DNA of 64,000 nucleotides. It comes from Silene latifolia. Lineage: Eukaryota; Streptophyta; Magnoliopsida; Caryophyllales; Caryophyllaceae. Shown in pieces: positions 12,179 through 24,566 of this stretch (its first letter is position 1; each line of letters begins with the position of its first letter). The translations under genes were made by a program, and so were the position numbers. The stretch is taken from assembly GCF_048544455.1 (NCBI RefSeq), contig NC_133536.1:28088152-28152151 (forward strand), given 5' to 3'. The notes under the pieces were generated by a model, which was not told the origin of the DNA, searched no databases, and saw only the letters and a program-made list of their open reading frames with translations.

Positions 12179-15100
12179 CCTCCTTCCGAAAAGGGTATTT
12201 TGAGAAGGACGTGTATTAAATGGGATTTCACATTTAAGTAATGACATTGCTACGCATCATTATAAAAATGAATGAGTTAGAGATTAAAATCTCTTTCCAT
12301 AAGTTTAAGATTGAAACCTTTTCAAAATAGGTATTTTGAAAAGATATGTTGGAAACATATATGGTTTTATCTTAATAACTTGGCAAAACAAAATTGATTT
12401 CAATTCTTGAAATGTTTCGATTGAGTAGTCAAATTCGAAACATGTGGAATTGACTGGGAGTTTGAAATTATCATGTGAAGACATGAAATTTAGTGGGAGC
12501 AATTATCTTGTAAAATTTATAACTCATTACTCATTGAGAATGACGAGCTGGTACTGTCTTTCACAAAGAAGTATTTGAGTTTTCAATTTTGGATGAAAAA
12601 AGGACTAAGATGAATCCAATCACAACATGGGATATTGGATAGGCATTGAGATATGCACATCAAATCAACGAGAAACGTAGGTTATTCATATCGATGAAAA
12701 TGGAATTACCATAAGCAGTCACGATCATTCATTGAACCTAAGAATGGTTGATTACATGATTAAAAATTACTAATGTTTCCGCCATTAGAATAATCACGCA
12801 CATGTCCTATAATGAATCATATGCTTAAGAGCATGATGAGTCATTGGTAAGCCATATAAGAATCGTCATGAATTCTCGAGAAGAACAAATGAGTTGTTCT
12901 AGTGTTTGATAGAACACTCTGTTATGCGACAAGAAGTTGCACATATTGAAGTTTCGAAAACGCGTAAGGATTTATGAAAATCCTAAGTTTATTAAGCTAA
13001 AAGGAGAAATAAGAAGTTTGAATAGATACTTGGTTATAGTAAGAAGTTACTCAAAACTGGTATTTTCAAATTTGCTAGGACTTATGAGAAGTGCTAGGCT
13101 AATCTTCTTGACAATTGTTGCAAGATCCTACAAAACATATACCTGGTACATTATGAGATGGAAGAACACTTGACTAGTGCAAGTTATATCGTCCACCATA
13201 ATTCGTTTGTTATGTAATAAGCAACAAGAAAGTTCTCTCAAAATAAAGAACCTAAACCTAGTTTGGGAAACTAGATATGTACTTGTTAAGATTCATGCTA
13301 TGTAAGACAAACATGAAAATAAAGGAAAATGCAATTCAAGAGTTTGAACACATGGACACATGGTGTGTTAAACTCATGTTGCAAATGACTAGTGTTTACA
13401 CACTTACGATATACATCACAAGGTAGTAATATGGCATTGACTACCCGAATGTGATGTCCACATTTGTCGTTTGAGTTATTATTAACTCACCTTATACTTT
13501 GTTACATCCAAACGGGTTGTAGAGACAATTGAACCCCGTTAAAGTGAACACGGATTAACATTGTATTCGCCCATAGTAACTTACATGAGGTGACGTATCG
13601 AAGTGACTAGAGTATGATGCGATTGATGGCAAGTTCAAGTGCCAGCATGGAGTCATGTGAGATGACTAGTCGATCACATAGGAAGACTTTTAGGAACACT
13701 TTGTCGGGATAATGACCGCTTATAGAGTTCTGGCAAATTTATATAGCATGGTCGTGGCGAGAGCTACTATAGTATTCTAATGAGACAATTCTTTGACTAA
13801 AGACTGTTCGCCTAAGATGACACAGTTTCAGATTAACTTTGATTTATGTTACTACGACCTTCGTAAATGGGGTCAAATGGGCATATTTTGGGTTATGATG
13901 GTTGTGGCTAATCGAAGGGAATAGTGCGATAGGAATTGTCCACCCCTTGTCAGGGTTAAAACAATATCTCAGGGCCACTCGAGGAGTAATGAGCTGGAAA
14001 TGCATGGCCACGCTCGGAAGGTATCTATGGTAGATAATTCTGGTCAATCCGTTATTCTCCAGATCGAGGAAACCACTCTCGATATGATCACTTGCAAGTA
14101 CGACCGGAAAGACACCTTGCATTGAGTGGGAGATAGTAATAGGACAAGAGAATTGGTGACGCACACTTGTCGAGGACAAGTGGGAGATTGTTGGAATATG
14201 TGTCCTCCGACAATAATGCGATCACAACTGTCGATCATAATGATCACATGTTTAAATCTCATATTTAAGAATACATGTTGGAATTAATATTTTACAGTCA
14301 ACTGGTCCACACATATCGGTAATGGTTGGCTGACTAGAGTTTGACATTATTGTCGTGCGACGGTGGTGATCAGTTGATCCCCTTAGGTCATACCAATAGG
14401 GAAATACTCTTAATTGATTATTTAATTAATCGTATGCCGACACAAGTTAATTAAATTGCTTAAAATTGACGGATGATTTTGTGAGTAAAGTTAACGTGTC
14501 TTATTGTAATTCGATTAAATTAGATACGGTCTAAGTAATCGAATTGTTTTATTACTTAGAATAAAATATTGTTTACGAAACAATTGAAACAGAATGAATA
14601 ATTTATTATAAATACAAGTTGTTGTAATTTATAATTTGATAAACCATTTTGGTACAAGTAATCAAGAATTACTAATTAAATTTTGTATGTGACGTATTTT
14701 ATTAATATGTTGATTTTTAATATGTTAAAAATACATTATAATGTAACATGTCATGCAACATGTGACATATAACAAAATTGACAAATGACAAAATAAAACG
14801 GACCTTCCATTTTATGTGTATGTGCCGAAATAGAGGGAGTATTAGAGGATAAATTGTGTTGTTTATTTTAATTGGAAACATAATAATTATACTCTACTCA
14901 TAGCCATGCAACCCTATAGCTTTTGAGAAGAGCAACTTTTGCATGCATTGGCCTCAAATACTCCCCCCCTCCAACCGGTTTTTGCATGAGTGAAGCCAAG
15001 GGTTTTCCTCTATAATTATTCACTACTTTATCATCTATTTTCTAGTGTAAGAAAATATTGATTAATTCTCTACATTTTGTGAAACAATTTTAAGAGAAAG

Positions 15101-15476
15101 AAAAGCTCACAAAATCCTCTTCTCTTGACCGAAATACAAGAGAACAAAAACACCATTTTTGTGTCCAAATTTTAAGTAAGATTAGTATTATTACTAGTTC
15201 ATAATAATATTAGTTATTAAGGGTGTTCCTTGGGTATAAACTTTTGGGAGAGATTCTAATTTGAATCTTAGTTCATCCATTGTTGGAAAGCTCAAGAACT
15301 AACAAGTAGGAGATCTTGTTGGTGCCCAATAAATCTGAAACACCAATGTAAGAAGTGACGATTTCTTCTCTACTTTGTTTTATGTTTGCATGCATAAGAT
15401 CTTGTTTTAATTTTATGACTAAATTAAACTATCATACTATGAATATGTATACTAATGAGATTAATGAATCCCAACA
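12179..15476 (+). mobile_element. 3' part of a large non-coding copia derivative (fossil)
   Basis: An LTR at 14189-15476 (TGTTGG...CCAACA) follows the purine-rich tract AAGTGGGAGAT. The preceding 2 kb matches the 3' interior of the complete relative at 16885-24566; compare about 13430-14188 with 22540-23298. There is no readable gag or pol. The 5' half is absent, with the copia element's 3' LTR joined directly to the interior at 12178/12179. It is broken and clearly older than its relative, since the LTRs of the two copies differ in many places. Confidence 0.75.
14189..15476 (+). repeat. LTR of the truncated copia derivative
   Basis: It aligns along its length with the LTRs at 16885 and 23299, including the TAGAGTTTGACATTA and GGTGGTGATCAGTTGA blocks, but with clear divergence. 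It ends ...CCCAACA. Confidence 0.85.
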
Positions 15477-16884
15477 ATAAGGTCGATCGACAATGGACTG
15501 ATGGTCAATCGACATAAAGGACTTGTCGATAGACAAGTAGTGGTAACTCCGCTTCTTGCTCTCCTAAAACTCGTCTAAGCTTCCTTCTATTGAACGGATT
15601 TGGCCTCTAAGAGCTTGAATGCGTCTCAAACCTGCAAGGGACATACAACACACCCAAAGTAGCAAATTCGGGAGGAAATGGAATGAAATAATAAAATAAG
15701 CAAATAGAAATGCGAACCAAACATGTGAATAACGCATACAGAAGGCACGCATCAACGTCCATATGCATTTTATTGCATTTCAGTTTGCATGTTTCTTTAT
15801 TCCGTATGCATTTGCTTTTGTCATTAAAAAAAATCAATCAAACAAAAAATTGAAAAATCTGATAAAAATACAAAAACATGTTTTCTTTTGCATTTTAGGT
15901 CGAGTTAGAATGATTGAGTAACCATTATGAAATCGCGTCTGTGCTTTTATTTTAGCCCAAGCCTTGCATAGTTAGTGCCTTTCTTGTACAATCATTGCAC
16001 AATCTACGGGATTTGGTTAATTTATACCGAACGAATAGACTTTGACTTAATATCGGCAACCTACTTAAAATTTCTAAGGTATAGAGCTTAATAAAATGAT
16101 GACATTCACGATCAGTTTCATTTTAGGATGAGAGTAGTACTCCTTATAAGACATGTAACATCAAAATTGCATAAGCATGAGATTTATCTCTTAGTGCCTG
16201 TATGCATTCGGTTTGTGGTGGTGACACATGGGGAGAGGAAAATCACTTTTCTCGCCTTTTACCCTTGAACTTCACTAGCCAAAATGGCCTATTTTGACCA
16301 ATTTACTAGCTACAATCCAAAATCAAGCCTACCTTTGTCAAGCTAGTTTGGTTGTTAGTATGGGTATGTTTTTAATTGTTGTTTTGGTATTATATGTTTG
16401 CCATCAGAAAGGGTTTGAAATGATGAAGAGAAGAATGAAAAAAAAAAAGATCAGGATGAAAAAAGAGGGAAAAAACGAAAAGAAAAAAAGAGGAAAAAAC
16501 GGTTGATCATAAAAAAAAAATAAAGGACGTTGATTATACTCCCACGTTTGTCTTTGTATTATATGGGAAGTCGTATTTATTGTTGAGAGTGAGTTTTTCC
16601 CGCACTTGGCACCATTTTCATTTCATATGTTGGGTTTACTAAGCAGGAATGAGTTGTTTATTTTGGTTATGGTCGTACTAGCTTGGCTTTAGCTCCATAT
16701 TTCCAAAATCTATTTTGCCCCTTTTCACCCAATTACCTCACCTCACATTATATATTAGTCCGATCCTCGGCATGTGTCTTGGTCCGTTTTGGTTGGAATG
16801 CGTATGTACGGTTGATAGAGGTACCTTTTATCTTAGATTGGATGCATGTTCTTAATTATAGGTTGCAGTTAGGTGAGTGGCTAC
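15477..16884 (+). mobile_element. Ty3/gypsy-like element, left fragment (fossil)
   Basis: No gene is recognised. The fragment carries GTCGATCGAC-type palindromes at its left edge (15482-15535). It also has a 3' non-coding module, with GGTTTGTGGTGGTGACACATG near 16211, that is shared with the minus-strand element at the right end of the window. It runs without a break into 24567, because the element at 16885-24566 was inserted here and duplicated GCTAC. Confidence 0.6.
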
Positions 16885-18154
16885 TGTTGGGAAATGTGTC
16901 CTCAACAATAGTGCGATCATATGATTTAAATATCATTATTAAATCTCATTTTAAAGAATACAATTGGGAAGTAATATTGTTACTGTCAACTGGTCAACAT
17001 ATATCGGTAATGATTGGTGACTAGAGTTTGACATTACTTGTCGTGTGTGACGGTGGTGATCAGTTGACCCCCTAGGTCATACCTAAAGGGCAATACTCTT
17101 AATTGATTATTTAATTAATCGTATAACGTTGCGAGTTAATTAAATTACTTGAAAATTGACGGACGATTTTGGAAGTAAAATTTACGTATCAAATTGAAAT
17201 GTGATTAAATGAGATACGGTCTGAGTAATTAAATTGTATAATTACTCGGATGAAATAAATTGTTTAATGTAACAATTAAATTTGAATGAATTGTTATAAA
17301 TACAATCTGTTGTGATTTATAAATGGTAAAATATTTTGGCACAAGTAATTATGTAATTACTAAGTCGATTTTTGTATGTGACGTATTTTTATTAATACGT
17401 TGATTTTTAATATGTTAAAAATTACATAACAAATTTATGTCACATATGACATGTGACATATTGACAATTGACAAAAATAAAATGGATCACTTGTTAATCC
17501 ATGAATGCCGAAATAAAGGGGTAGTGGAAGCTAGTATTGTGTTTGTTTAATTATTATAAGAACACAATGATTACCTACATTCCTAGCCATGCAACCCTAA
17601 TATTCTTGTGAAGACAAAAGTGTTCATGCATTGGCTCCCCTAAAAGCCCCCCATTCCACCCGGTTTTTTATGTGAAAACCATCATTGGTTTTTCTCATAA
17701 TTTTACCTATTATTACACTAAAATGTGTTAGTGATATTCATTCAACTTATCATCCAAAATTTAGAGTTTTAGAGAGACAAAATCCTCTCTTCTTCTTCCT
17801 CCATAAAACCGAAACATTTATGTGTTTATAAATGTTTTTGGTTCAATTTTTCTACCACATTAATATTATACTAGTTCTTGTAATATTAATCAAATTAAGT
17901 GAAAGCCTTGGGTATAAAGCTTAGGGAGAGATCCTACACTTGGATCTTGTTCTTCCATTAAAGGAAAGCTCAAGAACAAAAGAAAAGGAGATTTCTTTTG
18001 TGCCCATTTGAACCGAAATTTCAATGTAAGGATATGATTTCTTCTCTATTTTATTATATTGTTTGCATGCATAAGATCCGTATTTAATTTTATGACAAAT
18101 TAATTTTGACATATAAGAGTATGTTAGTATGTATATGAATCTACATTTCCTTCA
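16885..18154 (+). repeat. 5' LTR of the young copia derivative
   Basis: 1270 bp, from TGTTGGGAAATG to CCTTCA. Its partner at 23299-24566 differs only by three tiny length changes clustered within about 40 bp. Confidence 0.95.
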
Positions 18155-21100
18155 ATCGGTATCATGAGCCACGGTTGTTTGCATGCAAATTGGTTAAAAG
18201 TTTTTCCGAGTTATAAGAATAACAAAATAAAACTTGTAAATTTTGTGTTATTATGATATATCACGAAATCATTACATGCATGTTAATATTTCTGGTCCTA
18301 AAGTGTTTTAGGACATTTTGGTTAATTTTTCGGATTTTTATTGTTCATAATTTACAATAATGGCATTTAAATGTGATTTTATGAGTAAAAATGTCATTTT
18401 TGGTCTAAAATTTGCTATACTTCGATTTTTTCATTTATTTTTGGATATGTTGTGATACATATTATTTTGAGATAACCTGTAAATTTTCATAATTTTAGGA
18501 CTTGTTATGCTCGAAAAATGGATTTTTCAATTTTAATTCGGATTTAAAGTGAAAAATAGGTTAATATGAGTTAAATTTCGAATCTGGTCATAGAAATTTT
18601 ATATGTTGTCACATGCAATTTTACAAGATGTGTGTAAAATAATTGGCCATAAAGAAGTCCTTATGCATGATTTATGGATTTTTGAAGAAAAATAGCATAA
18701 ATAGTGACATTATTAATGAAAAATTAATAAAACATAATCTATGACTTAGGAAAAACGTCTAATGTTGCTTTTTATTATCATTTTCAGATCTAAAATTGAA
18801 AAGTTAATGGATATAATTTTTCCTCATGTTTTATGATTATTTTAGTTAAAATCGATAAACCGCAACATTGTTTTTCCGGAAAATTTTCGAAATTTTTAAC
18901 CTAAGATTTTGAACATTATGAGTGTCATGGTATTTTTCCAGAATGTTCATGAAGATTAAATTTTGAATTTTGAATTTATTTGAAGTTTTGTGATTTATTT
19001 GAAGTTTAATAGCTTATTTTTGTAATTTTGGACCATTTATGAACAATTTTATAAGATATGGGTTAATTATGGTCAAATTATTAGTGAAGACTATATTTTG
19101 AGTCCTAAGTGGTTAGGGTAATTAACTAGTGCATAAATATGAATTTATGTAATTTTTGTGATAATAGAATGTTGAAATCACGCAAATCCGTAAAAACCGA
19201 GTAATATACGATATTGGCTAATTAAAGGCGATTTGGCATAAAATGAAGCATGTTCATACATATTATAATGCTGCATTTTATTTATGATTGTCATAATTTT
19301 AATTTATGTAATTTTGAATTATGTAATTTTACTTAGTATGGCCTTAGATTTTAATTTTAATTTATGTAATTTTGAATTATGTAATTTTACTAACACATCT
19401 ACTTGCAATGGATTGTTTTTTCATGTACTTAAATGCATTAAGTACATCGAAGCGATAAAATTGTTTTGGTAATTAGTTTTGTCAAGAATTCGTAATTGAC
19501 CAAAATAACGCAACCACTTCAATGAAAGTTTTTAAGACTAAAACGAACAAATGAAGAGTAATCTTCATAAGATTCAACTTTGCTTCTCTAAGTAAAGACT
19601 CATTGAATTTAGTGGGAGCATTCTCTTAAACCGTTAAGATGAGGACGAGGTTCAAGAAAGTAAAGATTATAATGGAATTGATACAAGGTAATGTTAAAAG
19701 TAAAGTTGTTGAGAATAACGATACTAAACCTATCAATCCCGACCGATAAAGTTTCCATTGTCTTAAAATGTTGGACACGAGAAAGGAAACTACCCCAAAT
19801 TATTGAAGAATCAACAAGTTAGTTGTGGGACATCTAATGGGACCTTCTTCTTTAAAAATGTTTATTTGATTAAACATAAATTTTGCTAATACTACTTCGT
19901 CAATATTAGAAACCAGTGGAGGTTTTCATCATTGTGTTGGATACATAGGATGAATAGAATATGACGACTAGCAACAATGAAGTCGAGAGATAGAGTAATT
20001 GTGTACTCAATCTAGTTTTTGGATTTAAAGTGGTACTTAATTGTGACTATTAAGTGCATAAACTCTAAATAAGAATATAAACTTGTTACGATACAAAAGA
20101 GGTTTCACTTTTGTGACCCTATACACCACGATTTGATGTATGGCAAGCCCATTATCAAGGTGATTATATTCTAAACCAAACTAGAATGATATATCATGTA
20201 GATGATGTAAGATTCAAATTGGTAACCCAAGATTAAACCTTAAATTTTGGAATGATGAACGCAAAGAGTTATCGAGTACTCTTGAAACCATTAGATTGTT
20301 AATGGTATATGCGTATCTTGTATTCAAAGCAAGATGTCTCGTGCCTTTTTGTTTGAAAAGGAGATCGAGATCGTAATTCATTGATCCAAAATAGGTTGAT
20401 CATTTTCTTTTACCAACGATTTAAGTTGACACTAGTGTGTTCACTTAATAAGGTAAATAGAGAAATCCTTGAAGAAGTTCAAGAGTTCAAGGAATCACGA
20501 TATAGTCGTGATGGGATTATCAAAGTGAAGACTTTGATATAAGCCAAAGGAAATGTGATATAGTATCACAAGTTAATCTCTCTTAGCACGCATTATGAAA
20601 TAATGTGTAGATGGATAAGAAATCAAACCCTATTCGATATGGTTTGGACTACTATCAAGTTACTTTGAGTTACTTGATCCTTTTGGGGATTTCATCATTT
20701 TTGTCTAAATTATTTTTCCACTAAAACGAATCATATGAGATATGAAATTGTAAGGGTACCATGCTTGTAAGTTCTCACAAGAAACAAATGCTCATTTTTC
20801 CCTTTCAATTTTCACGAGTACGACGGGTTTGCGGCTCATGAAGCTGTCTTTCTAAAATACGTTTATTTTTAGAAGACAGAGTGGGAGAAATTATTCAAAG
20901 AGCCACAAAGATGTTATGTCGCAAGAAACTGGTCTTTCTTGGCTACATGAGATGTTTTGTGTAAAACGTTGTCGCAAGAAACTGGTCTTTCTTGGCTACA
21001 TGAGACGTTTTGTGTAAGACATTGTTTCTTCAAAACCTAGGAGGTTAAAATTCGTCACTTGTTAAAAATGATGAATTCATGTTACTTTTAAGAAAGTAAA

Positions 21101-23298
21101 GAGCTTATAACTTACAAAGAAATTGTTTGATTCAAGATTGATTACTTCTGGAAAGTAATGAACATATGACTTACATAAGAGTGTTTAAGTCACAACTCAA
21201 TACAAGGCTTAGAGCCATAAAAGTCCGAAATAAAAGGCTTGATTAGTGACAAAGGGTTTTGCACTAATAAAGAGATATTTCATAGCAAGATTGGTTGATT
21301 AGTGACAAAGGGTTTTGCACTAATAAAGAGAAATTTCAAGGTTTGATTGGTTGCAAAGGTTTTTGCACCAATTGAAATGCTTAAGCCTATTTGGATCTTC
21401 TTAGGGATTGTGTTTCATTATTATGAAATACATAGCGAGTGAATCTAAAACCCACTTCTTCAATTAGAAGGAATGTATTCAATACATGTCTTGAGTTTTG
21501 AAGATTCTTGCAATCCTAAGATAATGTGAAACTTAAGAGAGGGTCTTAAGTAGGACATCAATGAGTTGGAATCAACATTTTGGATCATGTGATAAAACAT
21601 TTCTCGATAAGTCAAGAAGTTGTGTTTATACATGGAGTTTAGTGGGAGTTACGGAAAATTTTAATTAGTCCGATATGTGGATGACATATTGATCATTGAG
21701 AATGATTTAAGACTTTTGGAGTAATATAATACATCTTTAATATCCGGATCTATGAAGATAAATCCACATGATATTAGCGTCAATAAGAAGTCTTATGTTG
21801 ATAAGATTCATGACCAGTTCAATTAAATTGAACATATTTGATTGGTTTCTTTTGCTTCCGCTGCCGGATCAATTAAATAAATAATGATGTATAACACTTC
21901 ATATACTTTGAGTATGATGAATTGTTTTCAAAATCGAATTTAAGTAATCTTTGCCAAGTAAGCCATAAAGATTACCCTTAAGTGCATGCAGAAGCATTAA
22001 GGAAGTAAAGCAAAGTGTTTATGATGCAATTTTGTGTAAGGGTGTTACACAAGTGACAATTGACAATTGAGATTGCGTATGGTTTCCGACAAAACCATAA
22101 TCAAAACACATTAGGATGGTTAAGATACCATTGTGGCTATAATAATTAAGAAGTAGATTTTCTAGAATCGTTCTAGGCAATAAAGAACAATGAGAGATAT
22201 TTATAACGGAAATTGAGTACACTTGCAATCATGAGATGTGCAAGAGGATGAGTCCCGCACACTCGAGAAAACAAAGGGGAGCTATTCTTAGGCTAAGAGG
22301 GCCTATGTCTTGATTGGATCTCGACACGTACTTAGAAAGTTTTGTGATGCAAATGTATACATTACAAAGGAAAATGAATATGTAGTAAGGTTGAGTAAGG
22401 TACAAGAAGTTGATAAAACCTACTAACCAAAGCCTTCTCAAAAGCTAAACATGATGAGTCATGTTATTTCAATTGAATTGAAATGAACAACTACATACAA
22501 GATCAAATTAGATTATAGAATATGAAATAGTAATCAGGCATTGACTATTCATATGTGATAATCGCATTTGTCGTTCGAGTTTTTCTTTAAAAACTCCTTT
22601 TATACTTTGTTACATCCAAACGGGTTGTAGTGACAATTGAACCCCGTTAAAGTGAACACGGATTAACATTGTATTCGCCCATAGTCACTTGTATGAGGTG
22701 ACGTCTCGAAGTGACTAGAGTGTGATGCGATTGATGGCAAGTTCAAGTGCCATAGAGTCATGTGAGATGACTAGTCGATCACATAGGCACACTGTTAGGA
22801 ACTAACATTTTGTCGGGCCTAATGACCGCTTATAGAGTTCTGCAAATTTATATAGCCTGGTCGTGGCGAGAGTTGCTATAGTATTCAAATGAGTCGATTC
22901 TTTTGACTAAAGACTATTCTCCTAAGATGGCTCGGTTTCGATTAACTTTGATTTGTGTTACTACGACCTTCGTAAATGGGGTCAAATGGGCATATTTTGG
23001 GTTATGATGGTGTGGCTAGTCGAAGGGAATGAGTGCGATAGGAATTGTCCATCCCCTTGTCGGGGTTATAACAATATCTCGGGGCCACTCGAGGAGTAAT
23101 GAATCGTAAATGCGTGGCCACGCTCGGAAGGTATCCGAGTGGATAAATCCGGTCAATCGATTATTCTCCAGGATCGAGGAAACCACTCTCGATATGATCA
23201 CTTGCAAGTACGACCCGAAAGACACCTTGCATTGAGTGGGAGATAGTAATAGGACAAGAGAATTGGTGACGCACACTTGTCGAGGACAAGTGGGAGAT
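18155..23298 (+). other. Gene-less interior of the copia derivative
   Basis: AT-rich, with many stops in all frames. It contains local repeats, such as AATTTATGTAATTTTGAATT units near 19300-19390, the duplicated GTCGCAAGAAACTGG block near 20915-20990 and TTAGTGACAAAGGG near 21243-21300. A decayed RT trace lies near 21690. No gene can be supported. Confidence 0.75.
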
Positions 23299-24566
23299 TG
23301 TTGGGAAATGTGTCCTCAACAATAGTGCGATCATATGATTTAAATATCATTATTAAATCTCATTTTAAAGAATACAATTGGGAAGTAATATTGTTACTGT
23401 CAACTGGTCAACATATATCGGTAATGATTGGCTGACTAGAGTTTGACATTACTGTCGTGTGACGGTGGTGATCAGTTGACCCCCTAGGTCATACCTAAAG
23501 GGCAATACTCTTAATTGATTATTTAATTAATCGTATAACGTTGCGAGTTAATTAAATTACTTGAAAATTGACGGACGATTTTGGAAGTAAAATTTACGTA
23601 TCAAATTGAAATGTGATTAAATGAGATACGGTCTGAGTAATTAAATTGTATAATTACTCGGATGAAATAAATTGTTTAATGTAACAATTAAATTTGAATG
23701 AATTGTTATAAATACAATCTGTTGTGATTTATAAATGGTAAAATATTTTGGCACAAGTAATTATGTAATTACTAAGTCGATTTTTGTATGTGACGTATTT
23801 TTATTAATACGTTGATTTTTAATATGTTAAAAATTACATAACAAATTTATGTCACATATGACATGTGACATATTGACAATTGACAAAAATAAAATGGATC
23901 ACTTGTTAATCCATGAATGCCGAAATAAAGGGGTAGTGGAAGCTAGTATTGTGTTTGTTTAATTATTATAAGAACACAATGATTACCTACATTCCTAGCC
24001 ATGCAACCCTAATATTCTTGTGAAGACAAAAGTGTTCATGCATTGGCTCCCCTAAAAGCCCCCCATTCCACCCGGTTTTTTATGTGAAAACCATCATTGG
24101 TTTTTCTCATAATTTTACCTATTATTACACTAAAATGTGTTAGTGATATTCATTCAACTTATCATCCAAAATTTAGAGTTTTAGAGAGACAAAATCCTCT
24201 CTTCTTCTTCCTCCATAAAACCGAAACATTTATGTGTTTATAAATGTTTTTGGTTCAATTTTTCTACCACATTAATATTATACTAGTTCTTGTAATATTA
24301 ATCAAATTAAGTGAAAGCCTTGGGTATAAAGCTTAGGGAGAGATCCTACACTTGGATCTTGTTCTTCCATTAAAGGAAAGCTCAAGAACAAAAGAAAAGG
24401 AGATTTCTTTTGTGCCCATTTGAACCGAAATTTCAATGTAAGGATATGATTTCTTCTCTATTTTATTATATTGTTTGCATGCATAAGATCCGTATTTAAT
24501 TTTATGACAAATTAATTTTGACATATAAGAGTATGTTAGTATGTATATGAATCTACATTTCCTTCA
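23299..24566 (+). repeat. 3' LTR of the young copia derivative
   Basis: 1268 bp, essentially identical to 16885-18154, followed by the target duplication GCTAC. Confidence 0.95.

Larger units (their letters stand above)
16885..24566 (+). mobile_element. Complete, very young, gene-less copia derivative (LARD-like)
   Basis: The LTRs are 16885-18154 and 23299-24566, flanked by the 5-bp target duplication GCTAC (16880-16884 and 24567-24571). A tRNA-Met-like primer site, ATCGGTATCATGAGCC, begins at 18155, and the purine tract AAGTGGGAGAT precedes the right LTR. Reading both LTRs side by side I found only three small length differences and no substitutions. The 5.1-kb interior holds no open frame of useful length. 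Traces of copia RT remain around 21690 (YVDDILII). The element looks structurally whole but has no genes, so its recent movement needed proteins supplied by another element. Confidence 0.9.

Noticed and set aside
16294-16506. Lysine-rich 70-residue ORF
   Set aside because: Translation of an A-rich stretch inside a non-coding element module.
17921-18112. Identical small ORFs at 17921-18112 and 24333-24524 (minus)
   Set aside because: They are the same position in the two LTRs of one element, so they are identical by LTR duplication, not by coding constraint.
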